Shown here piece by piece: positions 9,269 through 20,150 of a stretch of DNA of 64,000 bases. Positions within the stretch are counted from its first letter, which is position 1; the number at the start of each line of letters is the position of its first letter. The position numbers and the translations under genes are program-made. Under the pieces are notes generated by a model. It was given only the letters and a program-made list of their open reading frames with translations, was not told where the DNA came from and did no database searches. Where the stretch lies: positions 16,777 to 80,776 of the forward strand of contig JADGEZ010000001.1 in NCBI GenBank assembly GCA_016744115.1. Direction: 5' to 3'. The stretch comes from Sulfurimonas sp. GTDB lineage: Bacteria > Campylobacterota > Campylobacteria > Campylobacterales > Sulfurimonadaceae.

Positions 9269-11228
9269 CTTTATCTAACTTATCCGCATCTTTAACCATT
9301 TTTGCATCTTCTTTAAGCTCTTGTGCTATTTCATCCGCAACAACTTCTACTTTAGATTTTATATTATTTCTATCTTCAAAATCAATAATAATATCACGAA
9401 CTTCATCACCTGTAATATTTTCTTTTTTATATAAAAGAGCTACCATATCTTCAATAGCATCTTTATACTCTTCTAATCTTTGTATTACAGTGCTATAATG
9501 CTCGTCTAATGAAGTTTTAATAAACTCATCTGTACTTTGTGCCATCTGTTCACTGTATTCACGAGTAGATTGTTGAGTAGAGCCTAAAAATGATTGCCTA
9601 CTTTTTTCTAGTACCATAAGTCCAGCTACATCTGTCATACCGTAGGTTTGCACCATTGATTTAATAATATCAGTAGCTCTTTCTAAGTCATTTCCAGCAC
9701 CCGTAGAAATTTCACCGATGAACACTTGTTCTGCTGCACGACCACCAAGCAGTACATCAACTTCTGCCCACATCTCATGTCTTTGCATCATAAACCTATC
9801 TTCTTCTGGTTTATTTAAAGTATATCCAAGAGCTGCTAATCCACGAGGAACTATAGAAACCTTAGATACTTTTTTAGCACCTACTGTAGTCTCAGCTAAG
9901 AGTGCATGTCCACTTTCATGATACGCTACTATCTTTTTCTCTTTTGTATTAATACGGCGAGATTTCTTAGCAAGTCCAGCGATAGCTCTCTCAACTGATT
10001 CAAATAAATCTTTTTGTTTTACAGTTTTTTGACTTTTTCTTCCAGCTAAAAGTGCTGCTTCATTGATGATATTTGCTAAATCAGCCCCTGCTAGGCCAGC
10101 TGTTAATCGAGCTATCTCTTCTATCTCAACATCTGTATCCATCTTGACATTTTTCATATGAACTTTGAGGATTTTAACACGCCCCTCAAAGTCTGGTTTA
10201 TCCACTAAAACCTGTCTATCAAAACGCCCAGGACGAAGAAGTGCAGCATCTAGAACCTCAGGTCTGTTTGTAGCTGCTAAAATAATAACAGGAGTATTTG
10301 TTCCAAAACCGTCCATCTCAGCAAGGAGTTGATTGAGTGTTTGTTCTCTCTCATCATTTCCACCCATCATGCCACCAGCAGCACGACTTTTACCAATAGC
10401 ATCAATCTCATCTATAAATATAATACTAGGAGCATCTTTTTTTGCTTGTTCAAATAGATCTCGAACACGAGCTGCACCAACTCCTACAAACATCTCAATA
10501 AAACTAGAACCACTTACTGAGAAAAATGGAACTTCTGCTTCACCCGCAACAGCTTTAGCAAGTAAAGTTTTACCAGTACCAGGTGAACCAACAAGCAAAA
10601 CACCTTTGGGAATTTTTGCACCAATCTCTACATATCTTCCAGGATATTTTAAAAAATCTACAATCTCTTGAACCTCTTCTTTTGCTTCTTCAACACCAGC
10701 CACATCATCAAACTTTGTATCTGGTTTCTCAGAACTGACCATTTTTTTAGAGTTACCCATGCCAAGAATGCCACCACCCATACTTTTTTGCATCCGTCCA
10801 GCAAAAAACATCCAAATACCGATAATCATCAAAAATGGCAACATCCAACCAAACATCTCTGTAAACCAATTTGTTTCATTAAAACCAATATACTCAATAC
10901 CTTGTTCTTCTAAACTCTCTGTAAGTTTTGTATCCCCTCGAACAATTCTAGTTGTATATACTTGTCCATCAGAAGATTTTGCTTTAATATAGGTCTGTCC
11001 AATCTCAACTTTAGAGAGACTTTTTGTAGATATAAGAGATTTAAGCTCTGAATAACTAATCGCCTTTGCTCTACTTGATTGGGTAGTCATCTCCTCATTC
11101 ATAGTACTATCACCAACGAGTGTTTTAAATACTAAAATCATCACTACTGAAAAAACAGCAAATGTTATTAATGGATTTTTATTAAAAAAATTATTTTCGT
11201 CATTATTATTTGGTTCTTTATTAGACAT
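9261..11228 (-). CDS. ftsH: ATP-dependent zinc metalloprotease FtsH
   Basis: Membrane AAA+ protease that degrades misfolded membrane proteins and selected regulators. 655 residues: membrane segments near 18-38 and 129-143, Walker A GSPGTGKT (214-221), Walker B IIFIDE (269-274), second region of homology [17 protein letters not shown], and the zinc site HESGH (437-441). The C-terminus is charged. It follows prmA by 11 bases and overlaps the psd-like gene, so cheY-prmA-ftsH-psd form one transcription unit on the minus strand. Confidence 0.98.
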   Translation of the reverse strand: MSNKEPNNNDENNFFNKNPLITFAVFSVVMILVFKTLVGDSTMNEEMTTQSSRAKAISYSELKSLISTKSLSKVEIGQTYIKAKSSDGQVYTTRIVRGDTKLTESLEEQGIEYIGFNETNWFTEMFGWMLPFLMIIGIWMFFAGRMQKSMGGGILGMGNSKKMVSSEKPDTKFDDVAGVEEAKEEVQEIVDFLKYPGRYVEIGAKIPKGVLLVGSPGTGKTLLAKAVAGEAEVPFFSVSGSSFIEMFVGVGAARVRDLFEQAKKDAPSIIFIDEIDAIGKSRAAGGMMGGNDEREQTLNQLLAEMDGFGTNTPVIILAATNRPEVLDAALLRPGRFDRQVLVDKPDFEGRVKILKVHMKNVKMDTDVEIEEIARLTAGLAGADLANIINEAALLAGRKSQKTVKQKDLFESVERAIAGLAKKSRRINTKEKKIVAYHESGHALLAETTVGAKKVSKVSIVPRGLAALGYTLNKPEEDRFMMQRHEMWAEVDVLLGGRAAEQVFIGEISTGAGNDLERATDIIKSMVQTYGMTDVAGLMVLEKSRQSFLGSTQQSTREYSEQMAQSTDEFIKTSLDEHYSTVIQRLEEYKDAIEDMVALLYKKENITGDEVRDIIIDFEDRNNIKSKVEVVADEIAQELKEDAKMVKDADKLDKDV

Positions 11229-11239
11229 TTATTTCTCTT

Positions 11240-12066
11240 TTATTTTAATTTTACTATCAAAGTTACCCATTCATCTTGATGGATCCTTTGAAGTATTTCA
11301 CAATCTTTATAGAAGTTTAATACCTTTTCTTCGTATTTATCTAAAATACCAGAGAGTATTAAAATACCCCCCTCTTCTAGTGCATTTTCAACTCTTTAGC
11401 TATAAAAGTAAGTACATCTGCTACTATATTTGCCACTACTATGTTATATTTACTCTTAGTTACATTGCATGAACCTTCCCAAATATTATGAAATTTTTCA
11501 TTATTTAACTCTGCGTTTACTAGAGAATTATCTACTGAAATAGCGTCAGTATCACAGGCATCAACAATTGCTCCAAGCTTCATAGCTCCAATACCCAAAA
11601 TACCACTACCACAACCAACATCTAAAACTCTATCTCCAGATTTAATATACGCTAAGAGAGCTTTTAAAGATGAAGCCGTTGTTGGATGATGTCCCGTTCC
11701 AAAAGCTAAGGCTGGATCTATTTTTATATTTATAAAATTTACTTTCGCTGGTGTCCATGTTGGATGAATGTAAAATTTACCTATAGATAAAGGTTCAACT
11801 GACTTTTGATATTGCTCAACCCAATCAGTATTTTTCAGCTTTATTTCAACGCACTCTATCTCAATAGTTTCGTTTAAAGCTTTTTGGAGTGCTTCACAAA
11901 ACTGTTCTATTCCCCAAGCTATAGTTTTTAAAGAATCTTCACTTCTTATAACAAATCCATCATCTTTTTCTTCAAAGCCTACAGGAACAGTATCTGATAA
12001 GAAATCTGAAAAAAGAGAATGGTGGGATGAAACTTGAACTACTAATTCATAGTAGTATTCTTGCAT
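11240..12066 (-). CDS. prmA: Ribosomal protein L11 methyltransferase, frameshifted near the 3' end
   Basis: SAM-dependent enzyme that trimethylates ribosomal protein L11. The SAM loop DVGCGSGILGIGAMKLGA is intact. The first frame stops at 11377 after IAKELKMH, giving 229 residues. One base later the reading frame continues with ENALEEGGILILSGILDKYE and ends WVTLIVKLK at 11240, a normal PrmA C-terminus, for about 275 residues in all. A single missing base near 11390-11394 explains this; sequencing error or recent decay are both possible. It touches cheY upstream and lies 11 bases before ftsH. Confidence 0.85.
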
Positions 12067-12440
12067 TACTCAGAAACACCCATTACAGCACCGAGTTTTT
12101 CTTTGAGAACCTGAGGGGTAAATGGTTTAACAATATAGTTATTTACACCTGCTTTTAAGGCAGTAATAACTTCAGCTTTACCACCTTCTGTTGTTACCAT
12201 GATAATAGGGGTATCTTTAAACCTTTCATCTGCACGAACTTTTTTAACAAGTTCAAGACCATTCATTTCAGGCATGTTCCAATCAGTGATCAACATCTCA
12301 ATATCAGGGTTAGCATCCATTTGAGTCCAGCCCTCAAGACCGTCTGCACCCTCTAAAATATCTTTATATCCTAATCTCGCTAAAGTATTTTTTATAATAC
12401 GACGCATAGTAGAGCTATCATCAACAACAAGTAACTTCAA
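12066..12440 (-). CDS. cheY: Chemotaxis response regulator CheY
   Basis: 124-residue stand-alone receiver domain. Acid pocket Asp7-Asp8, phospho-acceptor Asp53 in MLITDWNMPEMNG, switch Thr in MVTTEGG and the conserved Lys in NYIVKPFTP. When phosphorylated by CheA it binds the flagellar motor switch. The DWNMPEMNGLELVKKVR stretch is typical of true CheY. It shares one base with the prmA start, the linkage also known from Campylobacter. Confidence 0.93.
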   Translation of the reverse strand: MKLLVVDDSSTMRRIIKNTLARLGYKDILEGADGLEGWTQMDANPDIEMLITDWNMPEMNGLELVKKVRADERFKDTPIIMVTTEGGKAEVITALKAGVNNYIVKPFTPQVLKEKLGAVMGVSE

Positions 12441-12511
12441 TTGAAATCCTTTTCTTTAATATATTTATAATTTAATCCCAATATAATAGCAAAAATTTGT
12501 TTATTATATTA

Positions 12512-13222
12512 TTAATTTAAAAGCGAAAACATTTTTGCAAGGTCTAATGTCCCCTCATAATATGCTTTACCAATAATTACACCATCAATCTCGTTCGTAG
12601 CTATCAAAGCCTCTATGTCTGATGCATCTTTCACTCCACCACTAGCAATTGTACTCACTCCACTAGCCCTAGCAATATCAAGTGTAAACTCAACATTAAC
12701 ACCTCCTAGTGTTCCATCCTTGCCAACATCTGTACAGATAATAGCTTCAACCCCAGCATCTGCAAACTCTTTTGCTAAGTCTGTAGCTCTCATAGAAGAA
12801 AGCTCACCCCAACCCTCAACAGCTACATAACCATCAATCGCATCAATTCCCACGACTATGGGATATTTTGAAGCCATATCTCTTACAAATTGTGGATTTT
12901 TTACTGCGATTGAGCCTAAGATAATTCTATCTATTCCAATTTCAAGCATCTTTTGAATTGTTTTTTCATCACGAATGCCACCACCTAGTTCTAGCTTAAC
13001 ATTACAATTTTGACGAATTTTAATAATCTGTTCTAAATTCTTAGGCTCTCCTGCAAAAGCACCATTGAGATCAACTAAATGTACCCACTCAGCACCCATC
13101 TCTTCAAACTTTTTGACTAGCAGCCAAGGCTCATCTGAGTAAATCTTTGCACTATCCATCATACCTTTTGTAAGGCGAACTGCTTTTGCGTCTTTTAAAT
13201 CTATTGCGGGGTAAAGTGTCAT
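12512..13222 (-). CDS. hisA: Phosphoribosylformimino-AICAR phosphate isomerase
   Basis: Beta/alpha-barrel isomerase of histidine biosynthesis that turns ProFAR into PRFAR. 236 residues. N-terminal catalytic Asp in [14 protein letters not shown], phosphate loops [10 protein letters not shown] and ASGGV, and the second acid in [12 protein letters not shown]. It overlaps hisH by one base, so the two are coupled; HisH with HisF acts on the product. Confidence 0.97.
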   Translation of the reverse strand: MTLYPAIDLKDAKAVRLTKGMMDSAKIYSDEPWLLVKKFEEMGAEWVHLVDLNGAFAGEPKNLEQIIKIRQNCNVKLELGGGIRDEKTIQKMLEIGIDRIILGSIAVKNPQFVRDMASKYPIVVGIDAIDGYVAVEGWGELSSMRATDLAKEFADAGVEAIICTDVGKDGTLGGVNVEFTLDIARASGVSTIASGGVKDASDIEALIATNEIDGVIIGKAYYEGTLDLAKMFSLLN

Positions 13223-13833
13223 TATAATCCTATAAAGTTTTCTAAAATTTTGAGTCCATTATCATGGCTCTTTTCAGGGTGGGGTTGTATGCCAAATATA
13301 TTATTATGTCCAACAGCTGATGTAAATTCGTAACCGTAGTTTGTTCGCCCTATTATATCTTTCTCATTTTCACAATACGCATGATAGGTATGCACAAAAT
13401 AAAGATAATGTTCTTCATCAAGATTATCAAACAAGGGATGATTTGCAGTAAACATACGGTTCCATCCCATGTGCGGCACTTTTAAAGGTTCTGAAAAATT
13501 ATCTCTATCAAATGCTTTTACATCTCCTTTTATAAGTCCTAGTCCTTGATGCCTACCAAACTCTTCACTTGAATCAAAAAGTAACTGCATTCCAAGGCAA
13601 ATACCTAACATATAGTTTCCACTGCTTGCGTACTCTTTAAGAGCGTCAATCATCTCTCTTTGTCTTAAATGCTCCATTGCATCACCAAAAGCTCCAACAC
13701 CGGGAAGAATAAGTTTATCGTAATCTTTAAATTTATTAGGATCATTTTCTATAACTGTGGCAGAACCTAGTTTTGTAAAAGCATTTTGTACACTTGCTAG
13801 GTTTCCCATATTATAATCAACGATGGCTATCAT
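13222..13833 (-). CDS. hisH: Imidazole glycerol phosphate synthase, glutaminase subunit
   Basis: Class I amidotransferase that supplies ammonia to HisF. 203 residues. Nucleophile Cys in [12 protein letters not shown], oxyanion region [10 protein letters not shown] and the His-Glu pair in [13 protein letters not shown]. It starts at the stop of the PDC-sensor gene and overlaps hisA. hisF is not in the window. Confidence 0.97.
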   Translation of the reverse strand: MIAIVDYNMGNLASVQNAFTKLGSATVIENDPNKFKDYDKLILPGVGAFGDAMEHLRQREMIDALKEYASSGNYMLGICLGMQLLFDSSEEFGRHQGLGLIKGDVKAFDRDNFSEPLKVPHMGWNRMFTANHPLFDNLDEEHYLYFVHTYHAYCENEKDIIGRTNYGYEFTSAVGHNNIFGIQPHPEKSHDNGLKILENFIGL

Positions 13834-14747
13834 TAAGTATTTCTACTATCGTATGGTTTCGTAAACCTTATGTATATCGCAAGTGAGACAATAAGCAAGG
13901 CAACCCCTACCACTATATACATAGAATTAAGTAAGTGTTCGGGATCGGTAATAGCAAACTTAAACACTAGCATTAAGGCTTCAATCGAGAGTGCAATAAT
14001 GATAGAACCTAAAAATTTTACCATGGTTTTATGTGGTCCTGATATATCATGATCTTTATGCTGACCTAAGACCTCCTCTTCTATAAGCGTCTTAGCTAAA
14101 TCAAATATGGCTAGAGAAAGGGTGAGCAAAATTGTTGCCTTAAACATCGCATCTATAGATATATGTTCCGCTGAAATTTCTTTAACAAAAAAACTCTGAA
14201 TTGCATGAAAAAACAATAACAAGGCTACAGCGGTTAAAGCAAAAGCAAAAAATAAATACGCAAACTTAAAAAAACTAGCAAAAGTAGAATCTAAAGTATT
14301 TAATTCTGAAATTGCTAGAACTTCTTCAAGAGGCATATCTAAACATGCAACAAATTTTAATTTACCCTTATCATCATAAATTGGATGAGAGGCAGTAACG
14401 GTTAGTTCATGCGTAATTAAGGACGGATAAGGATCAGTCATCGTACAGCGTTTTTCTTTCACCGCTCTATAATAATAAGCCCTGTCTGAGCGTATTCGTC
14501 CTATTCCATCTGTATCTTCTTTGGAATCTGGTAAGTAAGTGGGTGTAACTTGATGTCCGCGATGATCTAAAAGATATGCACCCTCACAGTTTTGTAAATC
14601 AGCTTTTAAACTTAGTAAACGAGGGACAACCATACTTTGAGAAAGTTCTGGTATATTACTGGGTAAATTATTTGAAAAAAGATAACAAAAATACGCTCTT
14701 GCTTTTGTTCTTCCCTTATTAAAATGTTGAATATCATTGGCTACCAT
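13833..14747 (-). CDS. Membrane protein with N-terminal PDC-type sensor domain
   Basis: 304 residues. The first half resembles a PDC/Cache ligand-sensing fold (LQNCEGAYLLDHRGHQVTP, RAYYYRAVKEKRCTMTDPYPS, LKFVACLDMPLEEV). The second half has about four membrane segments (near 168-190, 207-222, 240-258, 270-292). No kinase, GGDEF or methyl-accepting domain follows, so it is a sensor without visible output. It overlaps the upstream 161-residue gene and hisH by one base each. Proteins of this type recur near hisA/hisH in Campylobacterota, function unknown. Confidence 0.7.
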   Translation of the reverse strand: MVANDIQHFNKGRTKARAYFCYLFSNNLPSNIPELSQSMVVPRLLSLKADLQNCEGAYLLDHRGHQVTPTYLPDSKEDTDGIGRIRSDRAYYYRAVKEKRCTMTDPYPSLITHELTVTASHPIYDDKGKLKFVACLDMPLEEVLAISELNTLDSTFASFFKFAYLFFAFALTAVALLLFFHAIQSFFVKEISAEHISIDAMFKATILLTLSLAIFDLAKTLIEEEVLGQHKDHDISGPHKTMVKFLGSIIIALSIEALMLVFKFAITDPEHLLNSMYIVVGVALLIVSLAIYIRFTKPYDSRNT

Positions 14748-15232
14748 TAGTTACTAAACCCCTCTTTTTTATTTTCTAAGTTTTTTGAGGGTTCTGTATT
14801 ATGAGCTAAACTTGGACTAAATACTTTTTTGATAATAGACTTAAAGCCATTTTCATTTTCCTCATACTCTCGTTCTGCTTCTTGAAGGGAGGCTTCCCAT
14901 GCACCAGAAAATCCAGGAGCATTGAGCATCATTTTGCGTAATGCTCCATCATAAATATTTAAGAGTCTCACCTCAGCACGACCAGGTTTTTGACCAAGTG
15001 TTTTTACTGAAATGCGTAGGTTTTCATTTTCTTTTTTAAGTTTTTCTAAACTCAATTCAAGATTTTTATGTCCCTCCCCTGTTATTTTCATCTGTCGATT
15101 GAGATGTTCTTGAAATTCTTGGAGTTCTTTTTTATAGACACGGATTTCAAATCTAGACTTTATATAGCTTAAAAACCAACCAAGAGCAAAACTTGCAATA
15201 ATTAGCAAAATACCCAAATAACTTAACTCCAT
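14747..15232 (-). CDS. Membrane-anchored coiled-coil protein, unknown
   Basis: 161 residues. A single N-terminal membrane segment (about 5-22) is followed by a charged heptad-rich region (about 30-80, with LNRQMKITGEGHKNLELSLEKLKKENENLRI) and a conserved-looking tail around MMLNAPGFSGAWEASLQEAE. I do not recognise a family. It heads the minus-strand PDC-hisH-hisA run, overlapping the PDC gene by one base, and is divergent from waaC. Confidence 0.65.
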   Translation of the reverse strand: MELSYLGILLIIASFALGWFLSYIKSRFEIRVYKKELQEFQEHLNRQMKITGEGHKNLELSLEKLKKENENLRISVKTLGQKPGRAEVRLLNIYDGALRKMMLNAPGFSGAWEASLQEAEREYEENENGFKSIIKKVFSPSLAHNTEPSKNLENKKEGFSN

Positions 15233-15313
15233 ATCAATCTCCTTTTGTTAATTAACCCTGTTTATTAGTCGATTATATCATATAAACCTATACTTTACAG
15301 TAAATAAATTCGA

Positions 15314-15319
15314 TATAAT
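15314..15319 (+). promoter_or_regulatory. Probable -10 box of the waaC operon
   Basis: A consensus TATAAT ends only 7 bases before the waaC ATG (15327). Transcription would begin at or next to the start codon, and no ribosome site is visible, which points to a leaderless message. Confidence 0.45.
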
Positions 15320-15326
15320 TCTAGCT

Positions 15327-16331
15327 ATGAATGAAAATATAAGTAAAATTGCAATTGTTAGACTCTCTGCTCTTGGTGATATTGTCAATGGTGTAGTAGT
15401 TTTACAATTTATACATCAAAAGTTTCCAAATGCTCAAATAGAGTGGATTACCCAAGAGGTTTTTGCCCCCCTGTTACAAATACATCCTCTACTTCATGCA
15501 GTACATTGTATCAATATCAAAAAGCTTAAAAAAGAAAAAAGTTTCTCCCTTCTAAAGGAAACAATAACGCATTTACGCTCGCTTGGTACATTTGACATTA
15601 TTATTGATATGCAAGGTCTCATAAAATCGAGTATCGTTGCAAGAATTATTGGTAAAAATACACATGGATTTGATAAAAATTCAACAAGAGAATCTTTAGC
15701 TAGTTTTTTTTATAAAACAGATTCAAATATTGCCTATGATGAAAATGTAATAAAAAGAAATGCCTTTGTTGTTTCGGATGCTTTAGGCTTTGAGATAAGT
15801 GATGCCATGATTTTAAATAAAGAAAAAATATTTCCTCAAATAGATTATAATTTTGCAAAAAACAATAAAAAAAATATTGCCATTGTTATTGGTGCATCAT
15901 GGCAATCTAAAAAGTATCCAAAAGAAAAAATCTTAGAAGTTTGTAATCAACTCAAGCAAAACTGTTTTATTATTTGGGGTTCAGGTGAAGAAAAAAAAGT
16001 TGCACAATGGATAAGTGATAATAGTACTTATGCTACTCTTGCTCCAAAATTATCACTGAGTGATTTAGTTTCTTACATTGGTTCTTGTGACTTACTTATT
16101 GGAAATGATACAGGTCCAACGCATATGGCGTGGGCTCAAAATATCCCTTCTATTACATTATTTGGACCTACAAATGAACGTATGATTTATGAAACAAAAA
16201 AAAATATAGGGCTACAATCTCCCTCAGAAGTTGATATTTTCAAAATAAACAAAAATGATTTTTCAATAAAAGAGATACTTGTGCAAGATATTTCAAGCAA
16301 AGCGATGGAACTTTTACGCGATGGGATTTAA
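15327..16331 (+). CDS. waaC: Lipopolysaccharide heptosyltransferase I
   Basis: GT9-family enzyme adding the first heptose to Kdo on lipid A, at the inner face of the inner membrane. 334 residues. N-terminal KIAIVRLSALGDIVNGVV is the WaaC signature, and the nucleotide-sugar site includes GNDTGPTHMAWA and TLFGPTNERM. It overlaps the lipid A acyltransferase by 11 bases, so core and lipid A steps are encoded together. Confidence 0.93.
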   Translation: MNENISKIAIVRLSALGDIVNGVVVLQFIHQKFPNAQIEWITQEVFAPLLQIHPLLHAVHCINIKKLKKEKSFSLLKETITHLRSLGTFDIIIDMQGLIKSSIVARIIGKNTHGFDKNSTRESLASFFYKTDSNIAYDENVIKRNAFVVSDALGFEISDAMILNKEKIFPQIDYNFAKNNKKNIAIVIGASWQSKKYPKEKILEVCNQLKQNCFIIWGSGEEKKVAQWISDNSTYATLAPKLSLSDLVSYIGSCDLLIGNDTGPTHMAWAQNIPSITLFGPTNERMIYETKKNIGLQSPSEVDIFKINKNDFSIKEILVQDISSKAMELLRDGI

Positions 16332-17205
16332 ACTATTTTTACTCTTAGAGAAATTTTTAATGATTTTACCCGCTTCTTGGAGAAAAGGATTTTTTTCTTT
16401 TCTTGCAACTTTGGGATACTATCTCTCAAGTAGATATAACAAAGTATCTAGGCAAAATTTAGATTTTATCTTTGATGAGACTCTTACAAGTCAAGAAAAA
16501 AAAGATATTACAAAGTATGCTTTTAAAAATTTATCTTTTAACTTCTTGCATGCGATGGAACTCCGCCACATGAGCAAAGAAGATTTACAAAAAAAAATCA
16601 CGATACAAAATATCCAAGCTGTTCAAAGAGTACATGCAGAGGGGAGAGCTGTTATTTATGTAACAACTCATTACTGTTCTTGGGAGCTAGGGGGTGCTTC
16701 TATTGGTGCATTTATAGAGCCTTTAATCGCTGTTTATAAGAAGATGAAAAATCGTCAATATGAGAAGTGGTTATTAGAAGCAAGGGATAAATTTGGCAAT
16801 ATCTCTATGGAGAAAACAAATGTTGTAAAACCACTTGTTAAAAATCTCAAAAATTCTCTTGCTTGTGGTCTTTTAATAGACACAAACATTAGCCAAAAAG
16901 ATGGTGTAATTATCAACTTCATGGGAAAACCTCTTCGTCAAACATCAACACCAGCTTATTTAGCAAGAAAATTTAATGCTGCAATAATACCTGTAACTAT
17001 GAGAACTGACGATGAAGACAACTATACTCTTATGCTATTTGATGAGATAAAGGTGCAAAAAACGGATGATGCCGATGCTGACATATTACAAGCAACGCAA
17101 CTCCAAGCTGATTGGCTAAGTGATTTAATAAAAAAAGAACCAAAGTTTTGGTTTTGGCTCCATAGAAGATTTAAAAATGATCATCGAGATATTTATAAGG
17201 GATGA
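16321..17205 (+). CDS. Lipid A late acyltransferase (LpxL/HtrB type)
   Basis: Adds a secondary acyl chain to lipid A precursor. About 294 residues from the ATG at 16321, which gives the usual MGFKLFLLLEKF start; an in-frame ATG at 16279 lies deep in waaC. Motifs: N-terminal membrane helix, catalytic His-rich HYCSWELGG (HX4E-like), DTNISQKDGVIINFMGKP and the C-terminal FWFWLHRRFK. The specific chain (lauroyl or myristoyl) cannot be told. It overlaps the convergent AI-2E-family gene by 13 bases. Confidence 0.92.
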   Translation: MGFKLFLLLEKFLMILPASWRKGFFSFLATLGYYLSSRYNKVSRQNLDFIFDETLTSQEKKDITKYAFKNLSFNFLHAMELRHMSKEDLQKKITIQNIQAVQRVHAEGRAVIYVTTHYCSWELGGASIGAFIEPLIAVYKKMKNRQYEKWLLEARDKFGNISMEKTNVVKPLVKNLKNSLACGLLIDTNISQKDGVIINFMGKPLRQTSTPAYLARKFNAAIIPVTMRTDDEDNYTLMLFDEIKVQKTDDADADILQATQLQADWLSDLIKKEPKFWFWLHRRFKNDHRDIYKG

Positions 17206-18245
17206 TTATCTTTGAGTTCGTGACTTCTTGCTTCAAAAAGTTTCAAAATAGTGAAGAAAAATGCGGTAATTGCAGGTCCTAAAATCATCCCCCAAAAACC
17301 ATAAGTTGCAAGTCCAGCTATGATTGCAAAAAAGATGATGAGTTCATTCATCTTTGCATCATCATCTTTGAGAAGTCCCTTGTTGATAGCTTTAATGATA
17401 AGAGGTTTGATAAATGTATCTGCAACAATAGAGATAACAACGATGGAATAAACTGCTATAAAAATTGCATTAGAATCATTTCCAAATGCAAATTCATATA
17501 CCATAAATGGTAACCACATTAAAACACCTCCAAGAACTGGAATAAGTGATGCAAACCCATACATAATGCCAAATAAAAGACCGTTATACCCTATGTAAGA
17601 TACAGCAAGTCCAAATAAAATACCCTCAAACATAGCTGTTGTTATAATAGAATAAAATACAACACTCATAACCGATGAAAGTTCTTTTGCTAAAAGCTCT
17701 GTTTCTTCTATAGACATTTGTATCACACGCTTTAAAAATGTAAGAACAAAAGAGCCATTATACTGAGCGAAAAAATAAAATATAATCACAAGAAAAGCAT
17801 TTTTCAAAAAACCAGCACTAAAAGCACCAATTTTACCCGTAAGAAATATTGCATTAGCAGCGACTGTGTTTGTATTAATATTTTCTAAAGTATCATTTAC
17901 AAAGGGAACTAAAAATTTTAAATAATCAGGAGGGGATTTTAGAAACTCTTGAATGTACAAATCAATTTTAACCATATCTTGGGGATTTATAGTGTTTAAC
18001 TCCATGGTAAGCGTGGTTAAAAAATAACCTAAGGGAGCAAAAAATAAAGCTGCTAAAAGTAAGCTTGAAACTATTGAAGCAAGAAATTTTGAACGAAATA
18101 TTTTTTCTAAATAACATTGAATATTAGATGTTGAAACTGCCAAAAGTGCTGCGATTAAAATACTTAAAATAAAAGGTGCGTATAAAAGATACATCCAGTA
18201 CAAAGCTGTAGCAAAAAGTATAGATATAAAATATTGTGGCTTCAT
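17193..18245 (-). CDS. AI-2E transporter family protein
   Basis: 350-residue polytopic membrane protein with about eight hydrophobic segments. The pattern (two N-terminal helices, a long hydrophilic loop, then VLGGVLMWLPFMVYEFAFG and FIKPLIIKAINKG) is that of the AI-2E (TqsA/PerM) family, whose members export autoinducer-2 or other small solutes or act as Na+/H+ antiporters. Substrate unknown. It begins on the ruvB stop, so it is in the panB-ruvB transcript. Confidence 0.85.
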   Translation of the reverse strand: MKPQYFISILFATALYWMYLLYAPFILSILIAALLAVSTSNIQCYLEKIFRSKFLASIVSSLLLAALFFAPLGYFLTTLTMELNTINPQDMVKIDLYIQEFLKSPPDYLKFLVPFVNDTLENINTNTVAANAIFLTGKIGAFSAGFLKNAFLVIIFYFFAQYNGSFVLTFLKRVIQMSIEETELLAKELSSVMSVVFYSIITTAMFEGILFGLAVSYIGYNGLLFGIMYGFASLIPVLGGVLMWLPFMVYEFAFGNDSNAIFIAVYSIVVISIVADTFIKPLIIKAINKGLLKDDDAKMNELIIFFAIIAGLATYGFWGMILGPAITAFFFTILKLFEARSHELKDNHPL

Positions 18246-19258
18246 TAAAAAAGTCCTCTCGTCTCTCTTGGCATAGGTCTCTCTAAAATTTTATAGGTAT
18301 TTTGAGTTGCTTTTCTTCCCTTTGCAGTTCTCTCTAAGTAGCCATTAGCAAGTAAATAAGGCTCAAGTACATCTTCTACTGTTCCCTCATCCTCACTTAA
18401 TGATGCGGCAATAGTACTCAGCCCCATCGCTTTACCATTTGCTGAGACTAAAAGATTTAAAAGTTTTAAGTCCATCTCATCAAAACCATGTGAATTTATA
18501 CCCAGTTCATCTAAAGCATATTTTGTTCGAGAGTGTTCAATCGTAAATTCATCTGCAACATCGGCAAAATCTCTTACACGACGAAGCAAACGCAAGGCTA
18601 TACGAGGAGTTCCCCTACTTCGTTTTGCGATCTCCATTGATGCTTCATAAACTATCTCTTTATCTAGTTTTATTGAGGCCTGTGTGATAATTTTAGAAAG
18701 TTCTTGGGAGTCATAAAATTGCATTCTAAAACTCATACCAAACCTATCTCTTAATGGATTTGAAAGCATTCCAGCCCGTGTTGTAGCACCAATAAGAGTA
18801 AATTTTGGTAAATCAATCTTCACTGTTTGTGCAGCAGGACCACTACCAATAATAATGTCAATTCTAAAATCTTCCATAGATGAGTATAAAATCTCTTCTA
18901 TGGCAGGTGTAAGTCTATGGATTTCATCAATAAATAAGATGTCACCCTCTTGAAGATTTGTCAAAATTGCAGCTAAATCACCACTTTTTTCTATCATTGG
19001 GGCAGCAGTTACTTTGATGTTAGCATTCATTTCATTTGCAATTATTAAAGCTAATGTTGTCTTTCCAAGTCCCGGAGGACCAGAAAATAAAACATGGTCA
19101 AGTGCTTCTTCTCTTTTTTTACTTGCTTGTATAAAAACAGAAAGGTTTTTTTTAATGCGTTGCTGACCTATGTATTCACTCCAAGCATCAGGGCGAAGTT
19201 TATTTTCAACTATTATTTCTTCTGCGTCAAACTTCTCTATCTCAACAACTCTATCCAT
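18245..19258 (-). CDS. ruvB: Holliday junction branch migration helicase RuvB
   Basis: AAA+ motor that drives branch migration with RuvA. 337 residues. Walker A GPPGLGKT, Walker [11 protein letters not shown], sensor 1 [11 protein letters not shown], arginine finger region LRDRFGM and the C-terminal winged helix ([18 protein letters not shown]). It follows panB by 11 bases in one minus-strand unit; ruvA and ruvC are not in the window. Confidence 0.98.
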   Translation of the reverse strand: MDRVVEIEKFDAEEIIVENKLRPDAWSEYIGQQRIKKNLSVFIQASKKREEALDHVLFSGPPGLGKTTLALIIANEMNANIKVTAAPMIEKSGDLAAILTNLQEGDILFIDEIHRLTPAIEEILYSSMEDFRIDIIIGSGPAAQTVKIDLPKFTLIGATTRAGMLSNPLRDRFGMSFRMQFYDSQELSKIITQASIKLDKEIVYEASMEIAKRSRGTPRIALRLLRRVRDFADVADEFTIEHSRTKYALDELGINSHGFDEMDLKLLNLLVSANGKAMGLSTIAASLSEDEGTVEDVLEPYLLANGYLERTAKGRKATQNTYKILERPMPRETRGLF

Positions 19259-19269
19259 TAAACTGCATC

Positions 19270-20061
19270 CTAATAGCTGTGTTCATCTTTTGGGAAATTT
19301 CGATTTTTAACTTCATCTGCATAATTTTTTACAGATTCCCTCACTAAATCAGCTCCATTAAGATACTTTTTTACAAACTTAGGTGTAAACGCTTCAAATA
19401 AGCCTAACATATCAGAAAAAACCAATACTTGTCCATCCACATCGCAACCAGCCCCTATTCCAATAACAGGTATATCTACACTCTTAGCTATCTCTTGAGC
19501 GACATCAGAGCGAACTCCTTCTATAACCATGCAAAAAGCACCAGCATCTTCAATCGCTCTTGCATCTGCAATAAGAGATAAACATTGTGCATTTGTTTTG
19601 CCTTTTATTTTATATCCACCCTCACATCTTACTGACTGAGGTAAAAGACCTATATGACCACAAACTGCGATACCATTTGAAGTTAGATGTTCTACAATAT
19701 CTGCTTTTTCTTTACCACCTTCAATCTTAACACCATCGGCGTTAGTTTCTTGAAATACTCGTATAGAATTATGCAGAGCATCCTCAGTGTTTGTATAAGT
19801 TCCAAATGGCATATCACTAATAACGAAACTGTTTTTTGCACCATTACAAACTGCTTTGGTGTGATAAATCATTTGATCCATTGTTACGCTTAAAGTATCA
19901 TTTTTTCCAGCAAAACTCATATTTAAAGAGTCACCTACTAATATCATGTCACTCTCAGCTTCAAACAGTGATGCAAAAAGTGCATCATAGGCGGTTATCA
20001 TTACTAAAGGTTTTAAACCTTTAGATTTTTTTATAGAAGATATAGTCATACTTTTTTTCAT
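19270..20061 (-). CDS. panB: Ketopantoate hydroxymethyltransferase
   Basis: Makes ketopantoate from 2-oxoisovalerate and methylene-THF in the pantothenate/CoA pathway. 263 residues. Signature stretches: [27 protein letters not shown] (metal-binding Asp), [22 protein letters not shown] and the catalytic Glu in MVIEGV, followed by IGIGAG. Divergent from the Hpt gene at 20151. Confidence 0.97.
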   Translation of the reverse strand: MKKSMTISSIKKSKGLKPLVMITAYDALFASLFEAESDMILVGDSLNMSFAGKNDTLSVTMDQMIYHTKAVCNGAKNSFVISDMPFGTYTNTEDALHNSIRVFQETNADGVKIEGGKEKADIVEHLTSNGIAVCGHIGLLPQSVRCEGGYKIKGKTNAQCLSLIADARAIEDAGAFCMVIEGVRSDVAQEIAKSVDIPVIGIGAGCDVDGQVLVFSDMLGLFEAFTPKFVKKYLNGADLVRESVKNYADEVKNRNFPKDEHSY

Positions 20062-20150
20062 AATAAATCTCTTTTTACTCTAATTCAAAATTTTGTCAAA
20101 TGAATTTTAACTAAAAAGTGCTACAATAACATTAATGGGAGAGTTATTTT

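Noticed and set aside
10333..10992. Plus-strand ORFs of 77-112 codons inside ftsH
   Set aside because: Opposite to highly conserved AAA and membrane segments of ftsH; no independent support.
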